A program made the position numbers and the translations under genes. Positions 43,390-54,861 of a stretch of 64,000 bases of DNA are shown one piece after another; within the stretch, counting starts at the first letter, position 1; the number at the start of each line of letters is the position of its first letter. Location of the stretch: positions 37,460,298 through 37,524,297 of the forward strand of contig OW804097.1 of NCBI GenBank assembly GCA_942159475.1, read 5' to 3'. The notes under the pieces are model-generated. The model was not told the origin of the DNA. It did not search any database and was given only the letters and a program-made list of their open reading frames with translations. Source of the DNA: Sthenelais limicola (taxonomy: Eukaryota > Annelida > Polychaeta > Phyllodocida > Sigalionidae).

Positions 43390-43796
43390 AGAAACTCGTT
43401 CTAATATTGATGCCAGGCGTATACCGCCTACACTATAGAAGTATACTTTATCCGATGTGTGAACCAACCTAATGATGTTTAGATAACGTTTCGGTAAGGT
43501 AAGGTATGAGCGATAATGGGAATGATTGTTTGAGACAAGGTGCACAGCATTCCTGATTTGCATATATACGGGAAGTGATCATTGGCCAATGAAGTTTCAG
43601 TTCCACCCCACGTGGTTAACCCCTTGTATACATACTATATCATCTTCATGGATAGCTACATATATTTTTTAAAACGTTTCATTTTCGTAAAAAACAGAAA
43701 ATTGCAGAATAACACATTGCTGACAATAAGTCTTTGTCAAGGTTATCTATACTACCTATCTTTTTTTTGTCCAACATCGGATTTTTATTTCAACTC
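43390..43796. other. no recognised feature
   Basis: Spacer; a 108-codon plus ORF from 43582 runs into the next A copy and is not credible. Confidence 0.4.
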
Positions 43797-44083
43797 CGGC
43801 TCACAATACGAATTATGCACTTTCACGATAACAGTGAGATCAACAGATGGGTCAGATTTTCAGAAGATGTACAATTGGCAGCTGTACACATTTAGTAAAT
43901 TCTGCTAAATTAGACTGCAAACAGGTCAATAGTAGGTAAATCTGAGTATATTCAGCATTGCATTGATTCTAGCAATCTGTTTGGTTCGGTTGAACTGTAT
44001 TTTGAACTTGCTTTTTGTCTGAAATTTGGGTTTTTGGAGAAGATTGGCGAAGTCGAATTGTACATTTTCTGAAAATCTGATCT
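43797..44083 (+). repeat. arm 1 of an inverted duplication (flank plus A copy)
   Basis: 52 bp of unique flank (CGGCTCACAATACGAATTAT onward) together with the A copy at 43849-44083 recur inverted at 44881-45167. The spacer is about 800 bp. Confidence 0.85.
43849..44083 (+). mobile_element. family A element, TSD AGAT
   Basis: A 235-bp copy flanked by AGAT on both sides; the last three bases have mutated (TCTGATCT). Confidence 0.9.
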
Positions 44084-44880
44084 AGATGACTTATCAAACA
44101 TAATTTGTATGAAAATACCATGTCTGTCTGCTACCTATCTTGTGAATGTTGGATATTCCTTTATGTTATAAAACGGTGAAAACAATTCATAGTATGATTA
44201 ATAATGATAATGACGTCAGAGGTACTTCGATTAAATAAATTGAAAGGATAAGATGCGAGGAGAAAATGATGATGGATACAGGTGGGAATGAAAGCGAGAG
44301 CGAGCCGAGCAAGAAGTTAAACTATTCTTTATCCAAATAATACATTTGAATTTGAATTTTGAACATGTTACTGTCTGTTATATTTTACGTAGTCTGATCG
44401 GCAAATGATTTAAAGTGAAAAATACCTGGTAGTGTAGGGACTGTTTGTAGGATTCCCTTTTCGGAATAAATATTTGGAGAGTTCGGGCATCGAATAGACG
44501 TGTTACTCTTGTTTCTGGAAGGGCATAAGGGTATACACCGTTGCAATATTGGTCTGTTAAAAATAAATCATTTTGGATAAGGTAAAGTATGAAATGGCAA
44601 AATTCTGCTTTTCTCTTCATTGGAGCACTATTCTACAACCCTTGCTTCTAAATGTTTCTAAAGAGAGATTAACATAGATGTAGGATGATAGGGGAATAGA
44701 CAACCATAATCCAGGATGTACCTTTTTATTTTGAGGCTTCATTACCATATGACGCCCCAATTATGGGCGATAATTGGTATTAATCCCAGTAAATCAAACT
44801 TCCACATATAAACATGTTGGGCGATGTATACCTCCGCCTCAGGCGACTAGCTATTAGTCACGTCAGCATCACCGGCATCC
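44084..44880. other. spacer of the inverted duplication
   Basis: AT-rich; an 80-codon minus ORF at 44378-44620 shows no motif. Confidence 0.4.
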
Positions 44881-45115
44881 TGAGTAGATTTTCAGAAAAT
44901 GTACAATTCAACTTCGCCGATCCTCTCAAATAACCCAAATTTCAGACGAAAATAAACTTCACAATACAGTTCAACATAGCCAAAGAGATTGCTAGAATCA
45001 ATGCTATGCTAAATATACTCGAATGTACCAAGGACCAAATTGCAGCCTAATTTAGCAGAATTTACTAAATATACATGTACAGCTGCCAATTGTACATCTT
45101 CTGAAAATCTGACCC
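44881..45115 (-). mobile_element. family A element within arm 2 of the inverted duplication
   Basis: A 235-bp copy (start mutated to TGAGTAGATTTTC). Flanks ATCC and ATCT. Similarity to the other arm ends at the outer end of this copy, so the breakpoint lies at or next to the A terminus. 45116-45167 is the inverted unique flank. Confidence 0.85.
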
Positions 45116-45212
45116 ATCTGTTGATCTCAATGTTATCGTGAAAGTGCATAATTCGTATTGTGAGCCGTACGTACTGACATCCTTTTTTAACGATTCTATG
45201 ATATCTATATAT

Positions 45213-45447
45213 GGGTCAGATTGTCAGAAAATGTACAATTCGCTTTCACCAATCCTCTCAAATAACCCAAATTTAAGACAGAAATAAGCTTCAAAGTATA
45301 GTTTAATATAGCAGAACAGATATTTTAAAACACCATGATACAAAATATTTTCAAATATACCTAGTTCTTATAATTTTCCAGACTGATTTAGCATATTTTA
45401 CTACATTTGTAGAGCAGCCAATTGTACACTTTCTCACAATCTGACCC
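45213..45447 (-). mobile_element. family A element, TSD ATAT
   Basis: A 235-bp copy flanked by ATAT, 22 bp upstream of the next copy. Confidence 0.9.
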
Positions 45448-45469
45448 ATATAAGTACATATATATATAT

Positions 45470-45704
45470 GGGTCAGATTTTCAGAAAATGTACAATTCAA
45501 CTCCGCTAATCTTCTCAAATAACCCACATTTCAGACGGAAATAAAGTTCAAAATACAGTTCAACCAAACCAAACAGATTGCTAGAATCAATGCAATGCCA
45601 AATATACTCGAATTTACCTAGTTTTGACCAAATTGCAGCCTCATTTAGCAGAATTTACTAGATGTGTACAGCTGCCAATTGTACATTTACTGAAAATTTG
45701 ACCC
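45470..45704 (-). mobile_element. family A element, TSD ATAT
   Basis: A 235-bp copy flanked by ATAT. It belongs to a different subfamily (GATTGCTAGAATCAATGC) from its neighbour, so the pair arose by separate insertions into a TA-rich target. Confidence 0.9.
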
Positions 45705-46060
45705 ATATATATAGAGAGAATAGAGATGCACTGTGTACCAGCAATCTATAATTACTAGTCATTTAAAATAAAGATTACATTATTCATTGGACAGAGAATA
45801 GTTTCACCAAACCAGGACTGACCACTCATCTCTTTCATCTGAATTACTTGGTAGTATTTGATGTTGATTTGAAAACATTTTTCATTCAGGACCAAAGACA
45901 TTACATCGCTGATGCTATTCTCAGAATTGCCTGATATTACACAAGATTGCTACATTTTTTATATTCTTAAGGCATACTTCGCGGGTTGACATTTCAGAAG
46001 TAGCTAGTTAAATAAAATAGAGTCGAAAGGGTACACACATATAAAATAAAAGAAGAATGA
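45705..46060. other. spacer
   Basis: Contains the 45886-45945 relative of the repeat at 34305-34385. Confidence 0.4.
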
Positions 46061-46222
46061 AGGGTGTTCTCCACTGGCTGCAGTAAGCTCTGTGGTAAGC
46101 TTTGCGGTAAGCCTTGCTATGGTGCTGTGTTGTTGAGGAGTGGCGAGGTCCTGCCTACATCGTTCACTGACCATGTAGGCAGGATCCTGCCATTCCTTAC
46201 CACAGCCAGTGGAGACCACCCT
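46061..46222. mobile_element. family D foldback element
   Basis: 162 bp from AGGGTGTTCTCCACTGGCTG to CAGCCAGTGGAGACCACCCT, followed by TAA. It shares the core TGCCTACATCGTTCACTGAC / CATGTAGGCA with the other copies. The 71-codon minus ORF across it is an artefact. Confidence 0.85.
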
Positions 46223-46523
46223 TAAGTTAGTATGGTCGGTTTGTAGTAACGAAACCTTCTATATCAGAGGAGGAAACCTCATAAGATAAATCATCAAGTT
46301 TCTTTCAAATGTTTAGAAAATCGTGTTCGTATGTATGCTGTCCGTCGATGCATTTGTGGACCTAATGTTTGTTTGTTTTTTAAAAATTTTAATTCACCTG
46401 ATTGATGTTATGCAATTATACACTATTCTCATTCCTAGCTGATACAAAAAATGTTTACAAGAGCATGATCAACGTATACATTTAAATCCATCACATTAAG
46501 TGAATCAATTACAATATAGAGAC

Positions 46524-46676
46524 ATGCGATGGTGCTGTGAGAAATGGCGAGGTCCTGCCTACGTGGTTCACTGACCATGTAGGCAAGGATCTCGTCATTC
46601 CTCACCACCTACAGAACCAGCACAAATCATCGCAAGGCTTACCGCAGAGCTTACCGCAGCCAGTGGAGACCACCCT
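46524..46676. mobile_element. family D element, left end missing
   Basis: Starts within the element at GCGATGGTGCTGTGAG and ends CAGCCAGTGGAGACCACCCT. About 300 bp from the previous copy; their unlike halves suggest that each lost a different segment. Confidence 0.8.
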
Positions 46677-47139
46677 TTTTACACAACAAAACTATTATAT
46701 GTATAACATCATGTGGAGTTTAGTGTAATCTCATTATAGCATATTATAAACATTATAAAGGCCCAGGGACAGGCTGATACAATGAGAACGTCCCCAGTCG
46801 GCATCCCACAAGTAAATGCAGTGAAACATGAGCTGTTTTGTTGAGTTTGTGATTGAAATCTGTAGCCAATTTCCCGATATCTAAGCAGACCGTTCTGGCT
46901 TTTAATTAAATGACAATCATACAACTCTACATAACAGTATTTAATAGGAAGTGTATAGACACCTCTGTGGTTACGGATACTTCAAATATCAGACACAATA
47001 GATTGAAGGCCTTCACAATGAGTCGATGACATTAATTTGATGGGATTACATTTGTCTAGGGTCAAAGTCTTTCGTATCAATTTCATTGAAATTAGACACA
47101 TTCATCACCATAATAAACCAGGTGTGCTTTACTTGGAAC
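46677..47139. other. no recognised feature
   Basis: Spacer without repeats or meaningful ORF. Confidence 0.4.
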
Positions 47140-49560
47140 TAGGACAACACGCTTCTCCAGGAAGCGTGCAGACCTAGAAGTCCTGGATTCGCATATTATA
47201 GAAATAGATTGCAGATGCAAGATATATTTTCAGGATTAGTTTCAATTAATAAATCGCCTGTGGCGAACACTGGGACCTCCACCCGACGGGCAAATGAACG
47301 CGATTCTACGCGATTTTTAATGCGCAATTATTTCGTCATAGATCTGTGATGAGAGTGGACGCTTTTCACGCAATAGTTATTGCGCAATGATTGCGCAATG
47401 ATCACGCTAAAGGTATAACGCAATATTGGTGCAAAAATCAGCAAATTCTCATAGCATTTGAGCAGGATATGTTATGCACAATTTTGTCCTTATTTTTTTG
47501 CTTTTATTTGCAGAATAATATCATTCGGAATTACTCATTTCTTCATGGTAATACATCAATTATTTCATCATTATTTCCATCCTGTTAGACAGCCGCATTG
47601 CTGGGAAGGGTTGTTCCAGATTTACTCAAAAACCTGGGTGGCCCAGTCTACCCTAAAGAAGTATGCAATGATGGGGGGTATTTTGATAAAAACATGTTTC
47701 CATATCAAACAACTAAATAACACAAATAAACTATAGAGGTATATCACTTATAACATCCCTGTGTACATGAAGTGGAATATCTACAGTGGTATAAATGCCA
47801 CACAAGTGTATTCGCAGCACTTTCATTGGAAAAGAAATTTTAAATGCACCCAAGTAACCAGTTGCGCCACCTATCTTTCAAAAATGAGTGTGATAGAGAT
47901 GCGATATTTTTGGCACTAAGTGAGCAATAGAAATTCCTTCCATATCACACTAGATAATGTATTAGACATTTGAGGTTTGATGGCCTTTATAATTCTCCCA
48001 AACGGGCAGCATTTGATTTCAGGGTGCCATTTTTTTTTTTAAAAATTAACTTCGTCGAATTCATTTCATGACTATAAAATCAGTGTATTGGAACAGGAGG
48101 GTCTCTTTATTTGTAATAATTATGGCGTAATGGCGACACTATGGAGTAACGGCGACATTGGGACACAATCTCACCTCAGTTCAATACCATATATCTGTAT
48201 TTGATCATATCTAAATTTTTCATCAAATGCAAGCCGGCCTAAACATTGTGAGGACGGCTGAAATTACATGAAAATGTTTTTTAGAAAAAATATCAGAGAT
48301 ATTGTACATGTCGTAATGCGACATAAAATATTCCCACACCAGTTGTAGGAGTTTTATGTGAGGTAATAAAAGGTTTCAGGGAGGTAGTGGGCTAATAACT
48401 TTTCCTTATATCTAAATATACATACATATACTTCTTTCCGACCCCAGAAAGGAAGTGCAATTTAATAGCTATCATTACTCCTGGGCTATCTCATTATTCT
48501 GAAGCTAATTGATGTCATAACGGCGACACAAATATTCTAAAACAATATTTTCCATGTCTAGATAAGTCTAAATAAATAATTACATGGATATTGTATTTTT
48601 TCGTAATATTGAACATGTGCACATGTGTAGAAACCATATTTCCTAGCAGAAGTAGTATATTTTCTAAATGCGCCTGTGTAATATATTCAAATTTCAGGAT
48701 TATTACTTATTTTCTAGTCTGAAAAACTACCTTTATTGCAAAAGCGGCGAAGAATTTGACATAAGAACTTTGAAAGTAGGGTTCCTTCCCACAGCCTAAT
48801 TTTGGCCGCGGAATTCAAATAAAATAATTATAATCATGTGTGGTTATCCTAAATACAGGTTTTAGAGACCCTAGGCTGGAAAACCAAATGACGCCCAATT
48901 GGGAGAATTACTCATTATATGTATTATCGAATATATTGACTCTTATTTTTTATATTTCTCCTCACACTAATTTTAATCACACAATGACATTTATTTAATC
49001 TATATAATGAGTATTTAGATGCGATTTTGAATGCGAATTATATGCGCAATTGAGATCACACCCATATTATTGACTTTTGAAGAAAACATGTATTCACAGA
49101 TACAATTGGTTGACTAATAGATGTTAGATACAAACATAAATGAATATGAATGAGAACTAGATCTAACACAAGTCTGAGACCACTAACAACATGGAAGGAA
49201 ATAGGCGCAATGGATTTCACATAATGGTTGCTAATGTTATGTCCATTACACTGTGATTCAAAGCCATAAGTATCACACTTCACTAGTTTGCTGTCAATCA
49301 CAAAATGATCGCAGTGCTATCACATTCAATTGCACTCAGTGCCCGTCGGGCAAAGGTAATTTTTTCTCCATTCTCCTCAATCCTTATGAGTACAATGGGG
49401 GACTAAAGTAAACCTAAACTGTGATGAATCAATGTACCTGCTTATATGCATGTGCCCTAATATAATCCCCTATTAAGTGGCTAAAGCATTTTAAACTGGA
49501 CATTATGAGGTTGAGTCCCAGAGCAGTCAGCCGTTTAACATTTGTCTCATTTTTGAGTCA
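47140..49560 (+). mobile_element. tRNA-like foldback relative, interrupted by a 2.07-kb element
   Basis: 47140-47280 (GCAGATGCAAGATATATTTT, then AAATCGCCTGTGGCGAACAC) matches the reverse complement of about 35190-35330. After the inserted element the match resumes (GGGGGACTAAAGTAAACCTA near 49398, versus GGGGATTAAAGAAAACCTAA in the reverse complement of 35.1 kb). The tRNA-like segment lies at 49467-49532, with GGTTGAGTCCC as B-box-like sequence. Confidence 0.65.
47285..49348. mobile_element. 2.07-kb element with CCCGACGGGCA ends
   Basis: CCCGACGGGCA at the left and TGCCCGTCGGG at the right form a short TIR exactly where the foldback repeat is split. Near the ends, GCGCAAT-type motifs cluster (ATTGCGCAATGATTGCGCAA at left, ATGCGCAATTGAGATCAC at right). 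The interior has repeated GGCGACA words but no ORF above about 90 codons. Superfamily unknown. Confidence 0.55.
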
Positions 49561-49734
49561 TTTTATCTTTTAATTTCACTAATATCTTCATATCTGAGAC
49601 CTGGTTTCATTTCAAACTCAAATATCATATAGGTATTGATGCAATTTCCTTTCGATTTGTCCAAGGATTAGAGAGGCTAAGATCGAATTAAGCAAGAACA
49701 GTGTGTTTGATACATAGGTTCTCTGTTATGAGGC

Positions 49735-51195
49735 AGGGGAGAGAAGGAGAGGGAGAGGGAGAGAGGGAGAGGGAGAGAGGGAGAGAGGGAGAGAGGGAGA
49801 GAAGGAGAGAGGAAGAGAAGGAGAGAGGAAGAGAGGGAGAGAGGAAGAGAGGGAGAGAGAGAGAGATGGAAAGATGTAGAGAGGGAGAGGGAGAGAAGGA
49901 GAGAGAGAAGGAAAGGGAGAGAAGGAGAGAGAGGTGGAGTGATGGAGAGAGGGAGAGAGGTGGAGGGATGGAGAGAGGTGCAGAGGTAGAAAGATGGAGA
50001 GAGGGAGGGAGGGAGAGGAAGAGAAGGACAGATGGAGAGAGGGAGCGAGAGATGGAGAGAGGGAGAGAGGGAAAGAGGGAGAGAAGGAGAGAGGGAGAGA
50101 GGGAGAGAAGGAGAGAAGGAGAGAGGGAGAGAGGGAGAGAGATGGAGAGATGGAGAGAGGGAGGGAGGGAGAGGGAGAGAAGCAGAGAGAGAGGGAGAGG
50201 GAGAGAAGGAGAGTGAGGTGCAGAGGTAGAAAGATGGAGAGAGGGAGGGAGGGAGAGGAAGAGAAGGACAGATGGAGAGAGGGAGAGAGAGATGGAGAGA
50301 GGGATAGAGGGATAGAGGGAGAGAGAGATGGAGAGAGGGAGAGAGGGAAAGAGGGAGAGAAGGAGAGAGGGAGAGAGGGAGAGAAGGAGAGAGGGAGAGA
50401 GGGATAAAGAAAGAGGGAGAGATGGAGAGAAGGAGAGACAGGGAAGGAGGGAGAGAGGGAGAGAAGGAGAGAAGGAGAGAGAGATGGAGAGATGTAGAGA
50501 GGGAGAGGGAGAGAAGGAGAGAGAGAAGGAAAGGGAGTGAAGGAGAGAGAGGTGGAGTGACGGAGAGAGGGAGAGAGGTGGAGAGATGGAGAGAGGGAGG
50601 GAGGGAGAGGAGAGAAGGAGAGAGAGGGAGAGAAGGAGAGAGAGGTGGAGAGTTGGAAAGATGGAGAGAGGGAGAGAGGGAGAGAGGGAGAGAGAGATGG
50701 AGAGGGGATAGAGGGAGAGAGGGAGAGAAAGAGGGAGAGAGGGAGAGAGGGAGAGAGGGAGAGAAGGAGAGAGGGAGAGAGGGAGAGAGGGAGAGAAGGA
50801 GAGAAGGAGAGAAGGAGAGAGGGAGAGAGGAAGAGAGGGAGAGAAGGAGAGAGGAAGAGAGGGAGAGAGGAAGAGAGGGAGAGAGGGAGAGAGGAAGAGA
50901 TGGAGAGAGAGAGACATGGAAAGATGTAGAGAGGGAGAGGGAGAGAAGGAGGGAGAGAAGGAGAGAGAGAAGGAAAGGGAGAGAAGGAGAGAGAGGTGGA
51001 GTGATGGAGAGAGGGAGAGAGGGAGAGAGGTGGAGAGATGGAGAGAGGGAGGGAGGGAGAGGGAGAGAAGGAGAGAGAGAGGGAGAGAGGGACAAGGAAA
51101 GAGGGAGAGATGGAGAGAAGGAGAGACAGGGAAAGAGGGAGAGAGGGGTAGAGGGGTAGAGGGACAAGGAAAGGGGGGGATGGAGAGCGAGAGAG
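49735..51195 (+). repeat. 1.46-kb GA-rich repeat with higher-order structure
   Basis: Nearly pure purine on the plus strand (GAGAGGGAGA variants). Longer blocks recur: GATGTAGAGAGGGAGAGGGA at about 49872, 50494 and 50924, and GTGCAGAGGTAGAAAGATGG at about 49978 and 50218. Because the basic unit is 8 or 16 bp with stop-free reading, ORFs of 496 and 560 codons (Ser/Leu/Pro only) appear on the minus strand and up to 245 codons (Glu/Arg/Gly) on the plus strand. None is a gene. Confidence 0.95.
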
Positions 51196-51199
51196 GGAG

Positions 51200-51908
51200 A
51201 GGCAGCATGCAGTAATATATTATAGCAGAAGAGAGAAAAACTTGTAAGAAATAGAAACTTTGATTGTGGATACTAAACATCTCCAGCATGGGTGTTTGTA
51301 AAGCTTTGCGATAGAAAGTAAAAATGTCTTTCCATATAACATGAATCGAACATGGGGGGAACCGAGACATAGAGCTTTCAAGAGTTTCTTCAGGAAAGCT
51401 ATTTGCTCCTTTGGTTTATTTGATCTTACATCAACAATATGAACCAGCAGTTCACCGATAAAATTAAAATGTATGACTCAATTACTTTCTATTTCCATGA
51501 TTGAAAGCATTATATGATAAATCTGTTCACTAACTCGTTAACTTTTAAGTAACTCGTTGGTTTCAGTCGCTTAGAATATCGTATATATCTAGACAGAATG
51601 TACTTTGTGACGTTCATGAATCAAGTAATAAAAACGGTTCTCTATCTAGATCAAAAACGACTAGGAACACAATACAAGATGGATGATGATGTTTTTAGAA
51701 AGTGAGAAACCCTCGTTACAGGGGAGCCCTGCTGGAGGAGCCCCTTATAGCATGGAACGCGCACTGCATAACACAAAAAGTCACATTGCTGAAGTAAAAA
51801 TACAACCAATGGCCTTGGGAAGCAATTAATGCATTCCCTTTTCTCATATTTTCTTCTGTAGTTCTACCTATAAGCCATTAGCGCATATAGGCAAGCCTAC
51901 AAGCCAAA
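51200..51908. other. spacer with partial ACGAGTTGG hairpin relative
   Basis: 51529-51580 (ACTAACTCGTTAAC, then AACTCGTTGGTTTCAGTCGC) resembles the end of the hairpin element at 28747. Otherwise nothing seen. Confidence 0.45.
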
Positions 51909-52266
51909 TGTGATGTGTTTCAGGAAAATGAGTCAGAAGCCACAAAAAATTGGATTCTGAGATAACATCATATTTAAAAAGATGAGATCAAGCAGATTCC
52001 AATGATGGTAAACATGAAAGAGATCTAAGAACTGTTTCTTTATTCTACGTTTGATATTTCTAGTTTTGAAAAATAAATTTTTGGCTGGACATTTACTAGT
52101 AAAGTATCTAAATATACTAATATATATAATATATATATTATATATAAGATGACCTTCAAAATTTATGCATAAACATATTCAATACACTCCTGAAATTTGG
52201 AAGATACATTAATGTTACGATAAGCGTTAAGCACCCTAAACATGAAAACAGTTCCCCAAATATTAT
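51909..52266 (+). mobile_element. family B element, 3' end cut by a hairpin element
   Basis: Starts TGTGATGTGTTTCAGGAAAA and can be followed through GATCAAGCAGATTCCAATGA to AAATATTAT at 52266. The hairpin element starts at the next base. The 3' terminus is not found beyond it. Confidence 0.8.
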
Positions 52267-52409
52267 AGCAAGAATAGCATAGTATCACGTATGAGGTGGA
52301 CCATATTCACTGAGTATGGCCCAAAACAACAAGGCCGTAGACCGAGTTGTTTTCGGCCATACAAGGTGAATATTGGCCACCGAAAATGCAATACTATGCT
52401 ATTCTTGCT
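52267..52409. mobile_element. hairpin element with GGCCGTAGACCGAG loop
   Basis: A 143-bp inverted repeat: AGCAAGAATAGCATAGTAT pairs with ATACTATGCTATTCTTGCT, and TGGACCATATTCACT pairs with AGGTGAATATTGGCCA. The apex AACAAGGCCGTAGACCGAGT resembles the apex of the hairpin at 4932 (ACGATGCCGTAGGCAGAGTG). Confidence 0.85.
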
Positions 52410-52550
52410 TTAATTGCATGATTCTTATGTTACTTTTAGTTTATTTTAATTTATTTCATCAAACCTAGTTTGCCGACGTCATTGTACAATACAGAGAGTT
52501 TATATTGTACACCTTGTGAGCGGCAAATATATTGATTATATTGTCCGCTC

Positions 52551-52810
52551 ACTGCCAAATTATGGAATAAATCCTGTGAATTAAACACTTTGAATAACAA
52601 ATAACAATTTTGCGAACTTGGAGGGCGTTTCATAAGTAACACAGTGCGCGTTCTTTATGGTAGCGAAACTACGGGTCAGATAGCGATAATTTAACACGCA
52701 TTTGTTATAGTAACGCAATTTTGGCCCTTAGCGTGCACTATGTAAAAATATGTCGTTCTTTATTTGGTAACAACTGTCGTTGGGTCCTATAACGCGCACT
52801 GCGTTACTTA
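52551..52810 (+). repeat. direct duplication, copy 1, with a GGGCGTTTCA element
   Basis: About 260 bp recurring at 53028-53283. It includes about 70 bp of flank (ACTGCCAAATTATGGAATAA) and a short element starting GGGCGTTTCATAAGTAAC at 52623. In this copy the far end of that element is lost after GCACTGCGTTACTTA. Confidence 0.85.
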
Positions 52811-53027
52811 TATATATTGTCCGCTCACTGTGTTATGTAACATTACGTAACATTGTGTAACCTCATTATCTATCTAATTATCACCTATTAATTATAATAT
52901 CTCATTATTAAAATCGCTAATTATACTTAGCTATCCAGTACTGTGCAAGTCTACTTATTCATGCTAAGCCATAGGTATTACTTAAGACCACACGTTCGTT
53001 TGCTATTCTTCCATTCATACCTTAACA

Positions 53028-53283
53028 ACTGCCAAATTATGGAATAAATCCTGTGAATTAAACACTTTGAATAACAAATAACAATTTTGCGAACCAGGAG
53101 GGCGTTTCATAAGTAACACAGTGCGCATTCTTTATGGTAGCGCAACTATGGGTCAGATAGCGATAAATTTAATGTGCATTTGTTATGCAATTTTGGCCCT
53201 TAGCGTGCACTATGTAAAAATATGTCGTTCTTTATTTGGTGTTAGGTCCTATAAAGCGCACTGCGTTACTTGTGAAACGCGGC
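53028..53283 (+). repeat. direct duplication, copy 2, with an intact GGGCGTTTCA element
   Basis: The inner element (53100-53283, 184 bp) has inverted ends GGGCGTTTCATAAGTAACAC and the reverse complement of GCCGCGTTTCACAAGTAACG. No coding capacity. It may be a hAT-like or other MITE; not assigned. Confidence 0.8.
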
Positions 53284-53820
53284 GCTGGGCCTCATTTTTC
53301 TGTAACACAGCACAAATCTGAAAATCAGTTCTGCCCGGCGTGGGGGGATTTGTTTGGATCGGGTGAGGTGTTAGCCTCGTGGCGCATGGTGCAACTGGCT
53401 ATAATTATCCCTTCTCACAGAACCCTAGCACTGCCAGATGCAACCCTGATTGGGCCGCCCCCGTCTGCCCAAAGTAATCACCCTCTTAAAGGTCAACTAA
53501 GCAGAGCCTCTGTTGATCACGTGGAAATCACGTGTCTAAATGATGCATCGGCGCCACCAACGGTTGTAAAGGGAAGCAGCCAGGCCTTGGGAACTGTTAA
53601 AGGATGATGGGGCATGGGTATAGCGCCCGTACAAAAGTATCCTGGTAGAAATCACTGTAGAACCAATCAACCCAATTGTGTGTATGTATGCCCATGTATA
53701 TAGTTTACACAAAAACGGTTTAATCGGATGGGAAGTAAAGTAGGATGCATTCATCGAATGAACTGAAATGGATGAATAGGTTTTTTTTCAAGCTTTGAAA
53801 GTGTTTTGATTGATTACATA
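53284..53820. other. spacer with relatively GC-rich segment
   Basis: A 123-codon plus ORF (53236-53607) overlaps the GGGCGTTTCA element. It has no recognisable motif and I do not call it a gene. Confidence 0.4.
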
Positions 53821-54039
53821 TACCAGACTAGGCCCAAAGTTGAGAGAGTCCCTTCAAACAGAGGGAAAGCCTCTCGCCTCAAACCACCAAGTGCCATTAT
53901 AATACCATCAAGACCGTAAAATATCATTATATTCCCATCAAAGCGCCGACTCCAAAGCCAGGAAACCGATTAGCAAAGTGGGGGTCCAATCACTGACATA
54001 CCATTCTTATCTGATCTGAGGGTTTGGACCTGGAGTGTA
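53821..54039 (-). mobile_element. family C element
   Basis: A 219-bp copy from TACCAGACTAGGCCCAAAGT to TTTGGACCTGGAGTGTA, TA at both ends. Longer than the other copies because of an insertion near GTGGGGGTCCAATC. Confidence 0.8.
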
Positions 54040-54062
54040 CCTATCAAGCCGCAGTCACATAT

Positions 54063-54297
54063 GGGTCAGATTTTCAGAAAATGTACAATTGGCAGCTCTA
54101 CACATTTCGGAATTTGTCTTAAATTAGGCTGAAAAATGAAGAATACTGGGTATATCTGAGTATATTTCGTATCACATTGATTTAAAGTATCAGTTCTGTT
54201 GTGTTAAACTGCATTTTGAAGCTAATTTTTGTCTTAAATGTGGGTTATTTCAGAGGATCGGTGAAGGCGAATTGTACATTTTCTGACGATCGGACCC
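54063..54297 (+). mobile_element. family A element, TSD ATAT
   Basis: A 235-bp copy with both TIRs, flanked by ATAT; 23 bp after the family C copy. Confidence 0.9.
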
Positions 54298-54631
54298 ATA
54301 TACTCTGTAAATGGAATATAGTTTGCTCTGTGATCTGACATTAGAATGTTCTGGGCTTCTGGATAGTATGGCTACTACTAAAATATATTCCATTAATCCA
54401 TTAATATATTTGTATCCTGTCGCACTTGAGGGATCAGTCCATCCACTCGACTGGAGAGGCAGATGATTTCAGATGGTCTGTTTTATGTAGGATTTGATTG
54501 CTAGCCGTGGAGAGAAAAGATCCATGCAAGCAATTCATGGCCACGTCGGCGGCCTCTTCTTACCCGAGGCCCCCGTTTGAGATCTCAAGAGGCGACCCAT
54601 TTTCTAATCCCATTATTGTCTGTATATACGT
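54298..54631. other. no recognised feature
   Basis: Spacer between two A copies. Confidence 0.4.
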
Positions 54632-54861
54632 GGGTCAGATCGTCAGAAAATGTTCAATCGGCAGATCTAAACATTAAGGAAATTCTGCTAAATTAGGCTG
54701 AAAAATAGGCAGTTGTAGGTACATCTGAGTATATTTGGTATTGGGTTGATTCAGACTATCTGTTTAGTTGTGTTGAACTGTATTTTAAACCTGACTTTTG
54801 GCTTGAACGTGTGTTATTTGAGAGGATTGGTGAAGGCCAATTGAACATTTCTGAAGATTCC
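54632..54861 (+). mobile_element. family A element, TSD ACGT
   Basis: A 230-bp copy flanked by ACGT on both sides. The 3' TIR is degenerate (CATTTCTGAAGATTCC). Confidence 0.85.

Noticed and set aside
49677..51370. ORFs of 496 and 560 codons on the minus strand and up to 245 codons on the plus strand
   Set aside because: They consist of Ser/Leu/Pro or Glu/Arg/Gly only and follow the GA repeat exactly; open frames in several frames at once are expected from a stop-free simple repeat.
53236..53607. 123-codon ORF
   Set aside because: Starts inside the GGGCGTTTCA element; no motif, start context or splice evidence.
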